The position numbers and the translations under genes were made by a program. The notes beneath the pieces were generated by a model. That model had not been told where the DNA came from. It saw only the letters and a list, made by a program, of their open reading frames with translations, and searched no databases. Below are positions 42,223 to 51,386 of a stretch of 64,000 nucleotides of DNA, piece by piece; position 1 is the first letter of the stretch, and every line of letters starts with the position of its first letter. Source of the DNA: Bacteroides sp. 51 (GTDB taxonomy: Bacteria > Bacteroidota > Bacteroidia > Bacteroidales > Bacteroidaceae); contig NZ_QVMI01000016.1 of assembly GCF_010500965.1 (NCBI RefSeq), forward strand, positions 1 to 64,000, read 5' to 3'.

Positions 42223-44745
42223 TCACCTATCCAGTAAATCCTTGAAAGACCGCGAATAATCCGCATCCATAATTTGCTTATATTCGGTTACAAATAATAA
42301 ATACCTCCTTTTAGCCTCGTCGGTCATCTTCAATTTATTTAATGAGCTGACCAGGTAATAAATGGCATCTTCATTCAATGGGTCAATATTAAACACTCCT
42401 TCGCACAACTTCATTGCAGCTGCATAATTACCGGAAGTATAATATCTTTCCATGCCAACATACAAAGCAGGTTCTACTTTTCGTTCTATTTCCTCTTTGA
42501 ACGAATCCAACAAAGACACGTCAATCCCTTTCAGGAATTTACCTCTCGAAATAATCCCCATAAGATCATCCATTTGTTGGCCTACAGTGCTCGAAGAAGT
42601 GATCTCAATGCAATGTATGTAGTCGCAATAACACTCGTTTGTTAAGACAATTTTAAAATATCCACTTTCGTAAACCAATCTGATACCGTCCAATTCACCA
42701 AGAACTTTCCTCAGGTTATTCAGTGCTACTCCCCTTGAGTTCTTCACTTTTTCTTCGGACTTGCCTGGCCACAGCAATTCATTCAATTCCTGAGAGGTTA
42801 TCCCCTTATCCAAGCTATAGCCTAATATTAGAAAAAAGAGGTGCTTTAGTTTGGTACTCAGCATATAGCCGATCTCTTTATTGCGACGATCTATAATAGA
42901 AAAATCGCCAAAAAGATAGATCGCATTAGGACGTCTTGGGGACTCTGCATGAGAAGAATGCTCTCCAGAAAAACTCTCATCCGGATATTTTATAATGGAA
43001 GTATCATCGCCCACTTTCTTCTTCCGCCTTATATACATATAAATAAATGCCGCCACCAGAATGATGCCAGGTATAGACAGCCACCACCAGCAATTCTCCA
43101 TATCCGAGTACCCCGTCAGTTTTTCTTTGCCAACGGGAGGAAAATGAATGGCATAAACCTTGGCTGTCGACGCAATATCATCATGCTCGAACTCCTGAAC
43201 AATGCCATATAATTTACTTAAGCTCTTGCTATAATACAAATTGGCATGCGTAGTGATCTTCTCCGAAATAATGGGAATGGAATCTCCCAAGATCTCATGT
43301 TCCCCATTTTTCAATGAAAAACGATATAACCGCAAAAATGATTTGGAAAAATGCTCCGGATAACATAAGGTATAAAAACTACTGTCATTTTCAAGAATCA
43401 TCCCTCTTACGGGAACCATATTTTCCCTGTCCCACGGAATCTCCCATAGTTTTGTAATCCGGTTATCATTCAAATCTATCTTATACAGGTCATAATAGTA
43501 CATGCGTCCTACAGATTGATTGCCGGACTCGTTGCCCATTCCTCCAAAGAGATACAACACATTGTTTTTCTTTTCATATCCCATCGACGAAAAATACCTG
43601 GGGGTTATTTTATCACCTTCAAAAGAAAGTGTATCCCATCGGTTCGCATCTATATCGTACGAATAAAACTCCTTATTATATAATGTATTTCCAAACCCTC
43701 CAAAAATAATATACCGGCGATTTACCTCATCCAGAAAATTACAATGATGATGCAATTGTGTTGGTAACATGGCTCGGCTCACTGTTTCCCAAGTATAATT
43801 TTCCAGATCAAGATAAGTTATGGTCACAGCCTCATCAGATTCCAGAAACACATCGTATACATACAACCGGTTTTTCGCCTGATCAATAAAAGTAGTGCCC
43901 AGTTTAAAGGTCATTGGACATGCATTCGCGTATTTTTTAGAAGAAACCTCTCCTGTGCGTACATTATAAATCATAAGAGAATCCTTATTTACATAATATA
44001 CCTCCTGACTTTCTGAATTAAAAATAGAACCGGCTACCGTTTTTGAATGAAAAGACGTGTTCAAGTCCCAGTAGTAAGCATCATTAATCAGCCAATCCGG
44101 ATGCTGTACGCGCCCTACAACTTTCTTATGATTGTCATGAACATTTTCACCCTGACTTTCATCTAGTGGAAAAGAGTAAGTTTTATCCCTGTCTCCTACG
44201 CTTAGATTTCGCAAAGAGAATGTCGGCACATCAATTACATGTTCGCTTCGTCCAAAATAGATACGGGGTTGCCAGTCTTTCTTTAACATCAATCCCTTTG
44301 CAGTAAATACTTTCTCATGAATCTGCAATGTCAACGAATCCCTTTCAAGATCAAAAGATAAATGAAATGGAACCCAATGTTGCTCATACAAAATAGTCTT
44401 ATCCAATTCTGCTGTTATCAGCACATCTTTACCTTCATAATTAAAATTAAAAACGGCATTCTCTCCCTGTCCGTTATACAATATATTATATGTCGTATTT
44501 TCTACCACATTCTTTATTCTCAGAACATAGCCTCTGGCATAATCGCCGGACAGTTCCTGAGGAGATATTTCAAACCGGAGATTTAATTCATGCCTGAAAG
44601 TAGGTTGACGTTCCTCAAATACAGAGTAACTGGTGCGCTCATCAATAACGTAATCATTCCCCTGAATTCGCAACCCTTGTGAAAATGCGGACAAAGAGGA
44701 CAGAAATAACGACAAACAAACGATTATTGGATAGTATAATTTCAT
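42223..44745 (-). CDS. Membrane-spanning sensor-regulator with SARP-like output
   Basis: An 840-residue protein with four parts: a signal peptide (IIVCLSLFLSSLSAFSQG); a periplasmic concanavalin/LamG-like segment (about 45-195) followed by Kelch-type repeats (about 240-535, for example RRYIIFGGFGNTLYNKEFYSYD and VLYLFGGMGNESG); one membrane helix (about 553-572, WWWLSIPGIILVAAFIYMYI) with a KKK stop; and a cytoplasmic winged-helix domain (about 608-702, ITSQELNELLWPG, VALNNLRKVLG) joined to a BTAD-like TPR domain (about 710-835). The last two match the SARP activator layout. It has no kinase or receiver domain, so it is a one-component system. It lies between the mannan enzymes and presumably activates them; a -7 box is at 44788-44795. 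Confidence 0.85.
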   Translation of the reverse strand: MKLYYPIIVCLSLFLSSLSAFSQGLRIQGNDYVIDERTSYSVFEERQPTFRHELNLRFEISPQELSGDYARGYVLRIKNVVENTTYNILYNGQGENAVFNFNYEGKDVLITAELDKTILYEQHWVPFHLSFDLERDSLTLQIHEKVFTAKGLMLKKDWQPRIYFGRSEHVIDVPTFSLRNLSVGDRDKTYSFPLDESQGENVHDNHKKVVGRVQHPDWLINDAYYWDLNTSFHSKTVAGSIFNSESQEVYYVNKDSLMIYNVRTGEVSSKKYANACPMTFKLGTTFIDQAKNRLYVYDVFLESDEAVTITYLDLENYTWETVSRAMLPTQLHHHCNFLDEVNRRYIIFGGFGNTLYNKEFYSYDIDANRWDTLSFEGDKITPRYFSSMGYEKKNNVLYLFGGMGNESGNQSVGRMYYYDLYKIDLNDNRITKLWEIPWDRENMVPVRGMILENDSSFYTLCYPEHFSKSFLRLYRFSLKNGEHEILGDSIPIISEKITTHANLYYSKSLSKLYGIVQEFEHDDIASTAKVYAIHFPPVGKEKLTGYSDMENCWWWLSIPGIILVAAFIYMYIRRKKKVGDDTSIIKYPDESFSGEHSSHAESPRRPNAIYLFGDFSIIDRRNKEIGYMLSTKLKHLFFLILGYSLDKGITSQELNELLWPGKSEEKVKNSRGVALNNLRKVLGELDGIRLVYESGYFKIVLTNECYCDYIHCIEITSSSTVGQQMDDLMGIISRGKFLKGIDVSLLDSFKEEIERKVEPALYVGMERYYTSGNYAAAMKLCEGVFNIDPLNEDAIYYLVSSLNKLKMTDEAKRRYLLFVTEYKQIMDADYSRSFKDLLDR

Positions 44746-45008
44746 GGTCTGATTAAAAGATTCAACGATAACAAGAAGTCATTCATACAAATATAGTGAA
44801 AGCCGAAGACAGAACTGCAAATTTATTTGCAAGTTATGTTAAGGCGTATCCTATATTATTCAAATATACAAGAAAGGAAAAGACCACCGAAATTTTTCCG
44901 ATACAATTCTATCGTTTTCAGTCAAATTCTCAAATAAACACACCTATAAGTTTATTAATAACATACTCCCCTATGCATCTTCTTTGAACGCTTAAGAAAA
45001 AGTCAAGC
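44746..45008. other. Gap between regulator and GH92 genes
   Basis: Holds the regulator promoter (44788-44795) and the inverted repeat TGCAAA/TTTGCA at 44816-44831, which overlaps the likely -33 TTTG of that promoter. No gene seen. Confidence 0.4.
44788..44795 (-). promoter_or_regulatory. -7 box of the SARP-like regulator gene
   Basis: The minus strand reads TATATTTG, with a TTTG 22 bases upstream, close to the Bacteroides consensus. Unlike the enzyme promoters it carries no heptamer triad, so it looks constitutive. Confidence 0.55.
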
Positions 45009-45089
45009 GGTTAACAAAATAATTCGAATCAATAACCCCCAATTAACCCAATAATAACCACAAAATTAATCTACATAATCGTATTTTTA
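45009..45089 (+). promoter_or_regulatory. Operator and promoter of the GH92 gene
   Basis: GGTTAACAAAATAATTC (45009-45025) is followed by ATAACCC at 45032, TTAACCC at 45043 and ATAACCA at 45054, exactly 11 bp apart, with a -7-like TATTTTTA at 45082-45089. The last heptamer ends 21 bases before the -7 box, replacing the -33 element. The arrangement copies that ahead of the GH125 gene. Confidence 0.7.
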
Positions 45090-45159
45090 CCGGCAGTAAC
45101 CCAAAGGGTGGAAAACACTCACCCAGGCCATTTTAATTTATTCATTAACCGTTTTACCG

Positions 45160-47463
45160 ATGAAAAGAAACTCTGTTATTCTCTATTTAATCTGCTCTCT
45201 ATGTTTTTGCAGTACAGGAGTCAGTTCTCAGGAAGAGCCTGTTGATTATGTAAGCATCCTGGTAGGAACATTATCCAAACATGAACTATCTACCGGAAAC
45301 ACATATCCGGCCATCGCCATGCCCTGGGGAATGAACTTCTGGACACCTCAAACCGGAAAGATGGGCGACGGATGGGCATATATATATAATGCAGATAAGA
45401 TCAGAGGATTTAAACAGACCCACCAGCCTAGCCCGTGGATGAACGATTACGGTCAGTTTTCCATTATGCCCGTAACCGGAAAGGCTTTATTCAATCAAAA
45501 CGAAAGGGCAAGCTGGTTTTCCCATAAAGCGGAAATAGCCAAACCTTACTACTATAAAGTATATCTGGCCGATCATGATGTAGTGACCGAAATTACTCCT
45601 ACAGAACGTGCAGCCATGTTCCGCTTCACATTTCCCGAAAACGAACATTCGTATGTTGTAGTCGATGCTTTCGACAACGGATCGTACGTAAAGATCATTC
45701 CGGAAGAGAATAAGATTATCGGTTACACCACCAAAAACACCGGAGGAGTGCCGGATAATTTCAAAAACTATTTTGTCATCGTATTCGATAAACCATTTAC
45801 CTATACAGCATCCGTTTCCGATAATATCATCGCAAATGGAGGCCGGGAGGTTCAATCGAATCACGCCGGTGGAATTATCGGATTCAGTACTCGCAAAGGA
45901 GAAATTGTACATGCCCGTGTAGCATCATCATTTATAGGTTATGAACAAGCTGAATTAAACTTAAATGAAATAGGTGAAGATCGTTTTAGTGAGGTTGTAG
46001 AAAGAGGTAGGAACAGATGGAATGAAGTCTTAGGTAAAATTAAGGTAAATGACACGAATATAGATAATCTGCGTACCTTCTACTCTTGTCTTTACCGGTC
46101 TGTACTGTTTCCACGCAGCTTTTATGAAATAAATGCCCAGAACCAAATCGTTCATTATAGCCCATATAATGGCGAGGTATTACCCGGATATATGTTCACT
46201 GATACCGGTTTTTGGGATACATTCCGTTGTCTTTTCCCATTCCTGAATTTAATGTATCCTTCCATGAATGAAAAAATGCAGGAAGGTTTAGTGAATGCAT
46301 ACAAAGAAAGCGGTTTCTTACCCGAATGGGCAAGTCCTGGTCATAGAGACTGTATGGTGGGAAATAATTCGGCTTCTGTTGTGGCCGACGCTTACCTGAA
46401 AGGGTTACGCGGATATGACATTGAAACGCTTTGGGAAGCCGTAGTGCATGGTGCAAATTCGGTCCACCCAAAAATCAAGCCGACAGGCCGCTGGGGATAT
46501 GAATATTATAATAAGCTGGGGTATGTTCCATACGATGTAGACATTAGGGAAAATGCAGCGCGTACACTGGAATATGCATATGATGACTGGACCATCTATA
46601 AGTTAGGACAAGCTTTGGGTAAGCCTAAAAAAGAGATCGACATTTTTGCCCAAAGAGCCATGAACTATAAAAACCTGTTCGATCCGGAGCATAAACTTAT
46701 GCGGGGTAAAAATAAAGATGGTAAGTTCCAATCGCCATTTAATCCATTGAGATGGGGCGATGCTTTTACAGAAGGAAACAGTTGGCACTACACCTGGTCC
46801 GTATTCCACGATCCTAAAGGCTTAATCAACTTAATGGGAGGAGCAAAAGAGTTCAATACGATGATGGATTCCGTATTCAATGTCCCACCTCTCTTTGATG
46901 AAAGCTATTATGGTTCCGTTATTCATGAAATACGCGAAATGCAAATTATGAATATGGGTAATTATGCACACGGGAACCAACCCATTCAACATATGATCTA
47001 CCTATATAACTATTCAGGCGAACCCTGGAAAGCACAATATTGGATTCGTGAAGTAATGGATAAGTTGTACACACCCGCTCCTGATGGATATTGTGGAGAT
47101 GAAGATAATGGCCAGACCTCAGCATGGTATGTTTTCTCTGCTATGGGATTCTATCCTGTGTGCCCGGGTACGGATGAATATGTTTTTGGTTCTCCTCTAT
47201 TCAAAAGTATGACGCTTGAATTAGAGAATGGTAAACTGATAACCATAGAAACAAAGAATAATAACGAAAGAAACAGATATATAAAATCCATATCCGTAAA
47301 CGGACAGTCCCATTCTAAAAACTATATAACCTTTGAAACACTTATGGAAGGCGGAAATATAACTTATGAGATGTCAGCTAGCCCTAATAAAGACCGAGGT
47401 ATACTTGAAGAAGACTTCCCCTACTCATTCTCTAATGAATATACATTAAAAAAGAAAAAATAA
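45160..47463 (+). CDS. GH92 alpha-mannosidase with Glu-to-Gln change at the acid position
   Basis: A 767-residue secreted enzyme with a signal peptide (VILYLICSLCFCSTGVSSQ). GH92 features are LVGTLSKHELSTGNTYPAIAMPWGM, GFKQTHQPSPWMNDYG, TGFWDTFRCLFPF, YDDW and FTEGNSWHYTW. In place of the usual HGNEP motif it has AHGNQPIQH, with Gln at 607 where the general acid Glu is expected. The base region reads GDEDNGQTSAW, with D647, E648 and D649. Loss of the acid suggests a substrate whose leaving group needs no protonation, such as mannosyl phosphate. It has its own heptamer-bearing promoter. Confidence 0.88.
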   Translation: MKRNSVILYLICSLCFCSTGVSSQEEPVDYVSILVGTLSKHELSTGNTYPAIAMPWGMNFWTPQTGKMGDGWAYIYNADKIRGFKQTHQPSPWMNDYGQFSIMPVTGKALFNQNERASWFSHKAEIAKPYYYKVYLADHDVVTEITPTERAAMFRFTFPENEHSYVVVDAFDNGSYVKIIPEENKIIGYTTKNTGGVPDNFKNYFVIVFDKPFTYTASVSDNIIANGGREVQSNHAGGIIGFSTRKGEIVHARVASSFIGYEQAELNLNEIGEDRFSEVVERGRNRWNEVLGKIKVNDTNIDNLRTFYSCLYRSVLFPRSFYEINAQNQIVHYSPYNGEVLPGYMFTDTGFWDTFRCLFPFLNLMYPSMNEKMQEGLVNAYKESGFLPEWASPGHRDCMVGNNSASVVADAYLKGLRGYDIETLWEAVVHGANSVHPKIKPTGRWGYEYYNKLGYVPYDVDIRENAARTLEYAYDDWTIYKLGQALGKPKKEIDIFAQRAMNYKNLFDPEHKLMRGKNKDGKFQSPFNPLRWGDAFTEGNSWHYTWSVFHDPKGLINLMGGAKEFNTMMDSVFNVPPLFDESYYGSVIHEIREMQIMNMGNYAHGNQPIQHMIYLYNYSGEPWKAQYWIREVMDKLYTPAPDGYCGDEDNGQTSAWYVFSAMGFYPVCPGTDEYVFGSPLFKSMTLELENGKLITIETKNNNERNRYIKSISVNGQSHSKNYITFETLMEGGNITYEMSASPNKDRGILEEDFPYSFSNEYTLKKKK

Positions 47464-47487
47464 GCATTGCTTTTCTTTTTACTTAAT

Positions 47488-47533
47488 CTCTCCTGCTCAG
47501 AACTTAAATTCTAAGCAGGAGAGTTTCTTTTTT
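47488..47533 (+). terminator. Terminator after the GH92 gene
   Basis: CTCTCCTGCT (47488-47497) pairs with AGCAGGAGAG (47514-47523), followed by TTTCTTTTTT. It lies 25 bases after the stop codon and is a good intrinsic terminator. Confidence 0.8.
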
Positions 47534-47570
47534 AGCATTATTTGTTCTGAAACCTAACGACTTCTTCTTT

Positions 47571-47586
47571 TATTTTTGTATTTTTG
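47571..47586 (+). promoter_or_regulatory. Two tandem -7 boxes ahead of pyrG
   Basis: TATTTTTG occurs at 47571-47578 and again at 47579-47586. Either would start a leader of about 40-55 bases before the GTG at 47633. Confidence 0.4.
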
Positions 47587-47632
47587 CGCTTTTTAGAATT
47601 AAAATATTGAATAAATTAAATTATATATAACA

Positions 47633-49234
47633 GTGGGAGAAACTAAGTATATTTTCGTCACAGGTGGTGTAGCCTCTTCACTCGGAAAAGGCATCATGTC
47701 ATCATCCATAGGTAAACTATTACAAGCAAGAGGTTACAACGTAACAATCCAGAAATTTGACCCGTACATCAACATCGACCCGGGAACACTCAACCCTTAC
47801 GAGCATGGCGAATGCTATGTAACAATAGATGGGCATGAAGCCGACCTTGACCTGGGACACTACGAACGCTTCCTTAGCATTGAAACCACAAAAGCAAACA
47901 ATATCACCACCGGACGTATTTACAAAAGTGTTATCGACAAAGAACGCCGCGGAGATTTTCTTGGAAAAACCGTACAGGTGGTACCTCATATCACAGACGA
48001 GATTAAACGCAACATCAAGTTGCTTGGAAACAAATATAAATTCGACTTTGTAATTACTGAGATTGGTGGAACCGTAGGCGATATCGAATCACTCCCCTAT
48101 CTGGAAAGCATTCGTCAGTTGAAATGGGAGTTAGGACAAAATGCCCTCTGCGTGCACCTGACTTACGTTCCTTTCCTATCGGCAGCTCAGGAATTAAAAA
48201 CAAAACCAACTCAACACTCTGTAAAAGAGCTTCAATCGCTGGGAGTACAGGCAGATGTTCTGGTTTTGCGCTCAGAACACGAATTAAGTGCTAACCTAAG
48301 AAAGAAAGTAGCTTTATTCTGCAACGTTGAAGAAGATGCAGTTGTACAATCTGTAGACGTACCTACCATATACGAAGTTCCACTGAAAATGCAGGAACAA
48401 AACCTGGATAAAACGATCCTTCGCAAAATGGGACTTCCCATTGGCCCGGACCCGGAACTAAAACCCTGGAAATCATTCCTTGATCGCCGTGCAAAAGCTA
48501 CCGAAGTTGTCACTATCGGTTTGGTAGGAAAGTATGTTGAATTGCAAGATGCGTACAAATCCATTCTTGAATCACTTCTACAGGCAGCCACTTACAATGA
48601 TCGGAAAATTAAAATTGATTATATCCAATCCGAAGATATTACACCCGAAAATGTTGAAGAAAAATTAAGCAAAGTAGACGGTGTAGTTATTTGTCCCGGA
48701 TTCGGTTCACGCGGTGTGGAAGGCAAGTTTGTTGCAGCAAAATACACACGCGAACATGATATTCCAACTTTCGGTATCTGCTTAGGTATGCAATGTATGG
48801 CCATAGAATTTGCACGCAACGTATTGGGCTATCAAGATGCTAACTCTACAGAAATGAATGAGAAAACCAAACATAACGTAATCGACATCATGGAAGAACA
48901 GAAATCGATTACCAATATGGGAGGAACGATGCGCCTTGGAGCATATGAATGTGTGATTTCCAAAGGTTCCAAAGCCTTTGATATCTACGGAAAAGAACAT
49001 ATCCAGGAACGTCACCGCCATCGTTATGAATTTAATAACAGCTATCGCGAAGAATACGAAAAGAACGGCATGAAGTGCGTAGGTGTAAATCCCGAATCCG
49101 ATTTGATTGAGATTGTTGAAATCCCAACATTAAAATGGTATATCGGTGCACAGTTTCATCCGGAATACAGAAGTACCGTATTGAATCCGCATCCATTGTT
49201 CCTTTCATTTATAAAAGCTGCTATCAATAAGTGA
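47633..49234 (+). CDS. pyrG: CTP synthase
   Basis: A 533-residue CTP synthase. The N-terminal synthetase domain begins ETKYIFVTGGVASSLGKGI with GKLLQARGYNVTIQKFDPYINIDPGT; the C-terminal class I glutamine amidotransferase domain has CPGFGSRGVEGK, the nucleophile Cys in FGICLGMQCMAIEFAR, and QFHPEYRS near the end. It makes CTP from UTP, ATP and glutamine. Translation starts at GTG 47633; no upstream ATG is in frame. Length and motifs are complete. Confidence 0.96.
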   Translation: MGETKYIFVTGGVASSLGKGIMSSSIGKLLQARGYNVTIQKFDPYINIDPGTLNPYEHGECYVTIDGHEADLDLGHYERFLSIETTKANNITTGRIYKSVIDKERRGDFLGKTVQVVPHITDEIKRNIKLLGNKYKFDFVITEIGGTVGDIESLPYLESIRQLKWELGQNALCVHLTYVPFLSAAQELKTKPTQHSVKELQSLGVQADVLVLRSEHELSANLRKKVALFCNVEEDAVVQSVDVPTIYEVPLKMQEQNLDKTILRKMGLPIGPDPELKPWKSFLDRRAKATEVVTIGLVGKYVELQDAYKSILESLLQAATYNDRKIKIDYIQSEDITPENVEEKLSKVDGVVICPGFGSRGVEGKFVAAKYTREHDIPTFGICLGMQCMAIEFARNVLGYQDANSTEMNEKTKHNVIDIMEEQKSITNMGGTMRLGAYECVISKGSKAFDIYGKEHIQERHRHRYEFNNSYREEYEKNGMKCVGVNPESDLIEIVEIPTLKWYIGAQFHPEYRSTVLNPHPLFLSFIKAAINK

Positions 49235-49349
49235 AGATATTTACGATTAGACGATTTACGATTTACGATTGAAGTTACTTAGTTTAGTGTAAAAACTCTA
49301 TGTTTATCTGTATTTCAACTTAAAAACTCAAAAACTAATAAACTCAAAG

Positions 49350-51200
49350 ATGGATAAAAACACCATAATCGGACTTGTTCTGATTGGTCTCCTGCTAGTA
49401 GGATTTAGCTATTTCAGCCGTCCGAACGAGGAACAAATGGCTGCTTGGAAACGATATAATGATTCCATTGCTGTTGTTATGCAACAGGAAGAAGCACTCA
49501 GAGCCAAAACTGCCGCCGCATTAGCCAACGAAAAAGAAGAAAACATTGTAGACTCTACTGCCACATTCTTTCAAGCATTAACCGGAGAAGAAACATTTAC
49601 CACTATTGAAAATGAATTGGTAAAAATCACTTTATCAAATAAAGGGGGACGTGTTTATTCTGCTATGCTGAAGGAATACAACGATCAGGAGAAACAACCG
49701 CTTGTGCTCTTCAATGACAAAGATGTGGCAATGAACTTCTATTTTTACAATAAAAAAGAAGCTATTCAAACCAAGGAGTACTATTTCGAACCGGTAGAGA
49801 AAACGGCAAACAGCGTAATTATGCGTTTGTTCTCTGACGAGTCCAGCTACATCGACTTTGTATATGTTCTTCATCCGGATAACTACATGATGGATTTTAC
49901 CATCCGGGCGAACAATATGGGAGATAAGCTGTCGGCATCAACGCAATACATGGATATTGAATGGTCGCAACGTTCCCGTCAGCACGAAAAAGGCTTTACT
50001 TATGAAAACCGCTTGTCGAATCTTAGATATAAATATGCAAGTGATGACTCAGACCATCTTTCAGAATCAAAAGACGAAGAAAAGTCTGTACCGGAACGTT
50101 TAAACTGGGTGGCATTTAAAAACCAGTTCTTCTCTTCCGTATGGATTGCCGATCAGAATTTTGAAAAGAATGTATTGAAATCAAAGCTGGAAAAACAAGG
50201 CAGTGGCTATGTTAAAGACTACTCTAGTGAAATGAGCACGTTCTTTGACCCGAAGGGCGAACAGCCAACCACTATGCACATGTACTTTGGTCCAAATCAC
50301 TATAAGATGTTGAAGTCATTTGATAAAGGCCGCAAAGACAAATGGGAACTTGACGACTTGGTGTACCTGGGGTGGCCTGTTGTTCGTCAGATCAACCAAT
50401 GGTTCACCATTAATATCTTCGACTGGCTATCCAGTTGGGGGCTAAGCATGGGAATTGTATTATTGTTTATGACAATCATTGTGAAGATCATTGTATTCCC
50501 TGCAACATGGAAAACATATATTTCCTCGGCTAAGATGCGTGTGCTCAAACCACAGATTGAAGAAATCAGCAAGAAATATCCGAAGCAGGAAGATGCAATG
50601 AAGAAACAGCAGGAAACAATGGCGCTATACAGTAAGTATGGTGTTAGTCCAATGGGCGGTTGTTTGCCTATGTTGCTTCAATTCCCGATATTGATGGCGT
50701 TATTTATGTTTGTACCGAGTGCGATTGAGTTGCGTCAGGAGAGTTTCCTCTGGGCAGACGACCTTTCGACTTATGATGCACTGATTACTTTTCCATTTAA
50801 CATTCCTTTCCTGGGAGACCACTTAAGTTTGTTCTGTCTGTTAATGACAGTTACTACCATTCTGAATACCAAATTCACCATGGCACAACAGGAAACAGGC
50901 CAACCACAAATGGCTGCTATGAAATGGATGATGTACCTGATGCCAGTTATGTTCCTGTTCATCCTGAATGACTATCCTTCCGGTCTTAACTACTACTACT
51001 TCATTTCAACACTGATCAGTGTATTGACCATGATCGTATTACGTAAGACGACCAATGAAGATAAGTTGCTGGCCCAATTGGAAGCTAACAAAGCCAAAAA
51101 CAAAAATAAAAAGAAATCAGGTTTTGCTGCCCGTTTGGAAAACATGCAGAAAGAGCAGGAACGCCTGTTGAAAGAACGCGAAAAACAAGGAAAGCGGTAA
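49350..51200 (+). CDS. yidC: Membrane protein insertase YidC
   Basis: A 616-residue insertase. It has an N-terminal membrane helix ([17 protein letters not shown]), a large periplasmic beta domain (about 70-350), and the conserved helices from [20 protein letters not shown] through [21 protein letters not shown]-type sequence ([20 protein letters not shown]) to [19 protein letters not shown]. The tail is long and basic ([13 protein letters not shown]), as in species where it binds ribosomes. It inserts inner-membrane proteins with or without SecYEG. It follows pyrG after 115 bases. Confidence 0.96.
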   Translation: MDKNTIIGLVLIGLLLVGFSYFSRPNEEQMAAWKRYNDSIAVVMQQEEALRAKTAAALANEKEENIVDSTATFFQALTGEETFTTIENELVKITLSNKGGRVYSAMLKEYNDQEKQPLVLFNDKDVAMNFYFYNKKEAIQTKEYYFEPVEKTANSVIMRLFSDESSYIDFVYVLHPDNYMMDFTIRANNMGDKLSASTQYMDIEWSQRSRQHEKGFTYENRLSNLRYKYASDDSDHLSESKDEEKSVPERLNWVAFKNQFFSSVWIADQNFEKNVLKSKLEKQGSGYVKDYSSEMSTFFDPKGEQPTTMHMYFGPNHYKMLKSFDKGRKDKWELDDLVYLGWPVVRQINQWFTINIFDWLSSWGLSMGIVLLFMTIIVKIIVFPATWKTYISSAKMRVLKPQIEEISKKYPKQEDAMKKQQETMALYSKYGVSPMGGCLPMLLQFPILMALFMFVPSAIELRQESFLWADDLSTYDALITFPFNIPFLGDHLSLFCLLMTVTTILNTKFTMAQQETGQPQMAAMKWMMYLMPVMFLFILNDYPSGLNYYYFISTLISVLTMIVLRKTTNEDKLLAQLEANKAKNKNKKKSGFAARLENMQKEQERLLKEREKQGKR

Positions 51201-51329
51201 GCGCGGTGAGGCAGCGGTGAGGCACCGCAGCCAGGTTTCCATACGGATGTATTTTAACTGACGCAGATTACGCATACTGATAGAGCGGAAATACACGGAA
51301 AATGAATAAAATTCCGTATATTTCCGCTC
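51201..51329. repeat. GC-rich word and near-perfect stem after yidC
   Basis: Right after the yidC stop comes a GC-rich word (51211-51238, ending CCAGGTTT) that recurs in similar form after the S9 peptidase (53475-53510). Bases 51283-51300 then pair with 51312-51329 (18 bp, one mismatch), a likely terminator. Confidence 0.5.
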
Positions 51330-51386
51330 ATTTCGATTTTTTGCGTATCTATTTCTTTGAAGAGCTAATTATTAATATAAAACAAT

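Noticed and set aside
42223-44745. Hybrid two-component sensor
   Set aside because: No histidine kinase or receiver domain; the cytoplasmic part is winged helix plus TPR-like BTAD.
45096-45102. Fourth heptamer (GTAACCC) of the GH92 operator
   Set aside because: Lies 42 bp from the third heptamer, out of the 11-bp register, and downstream of the -7 box.
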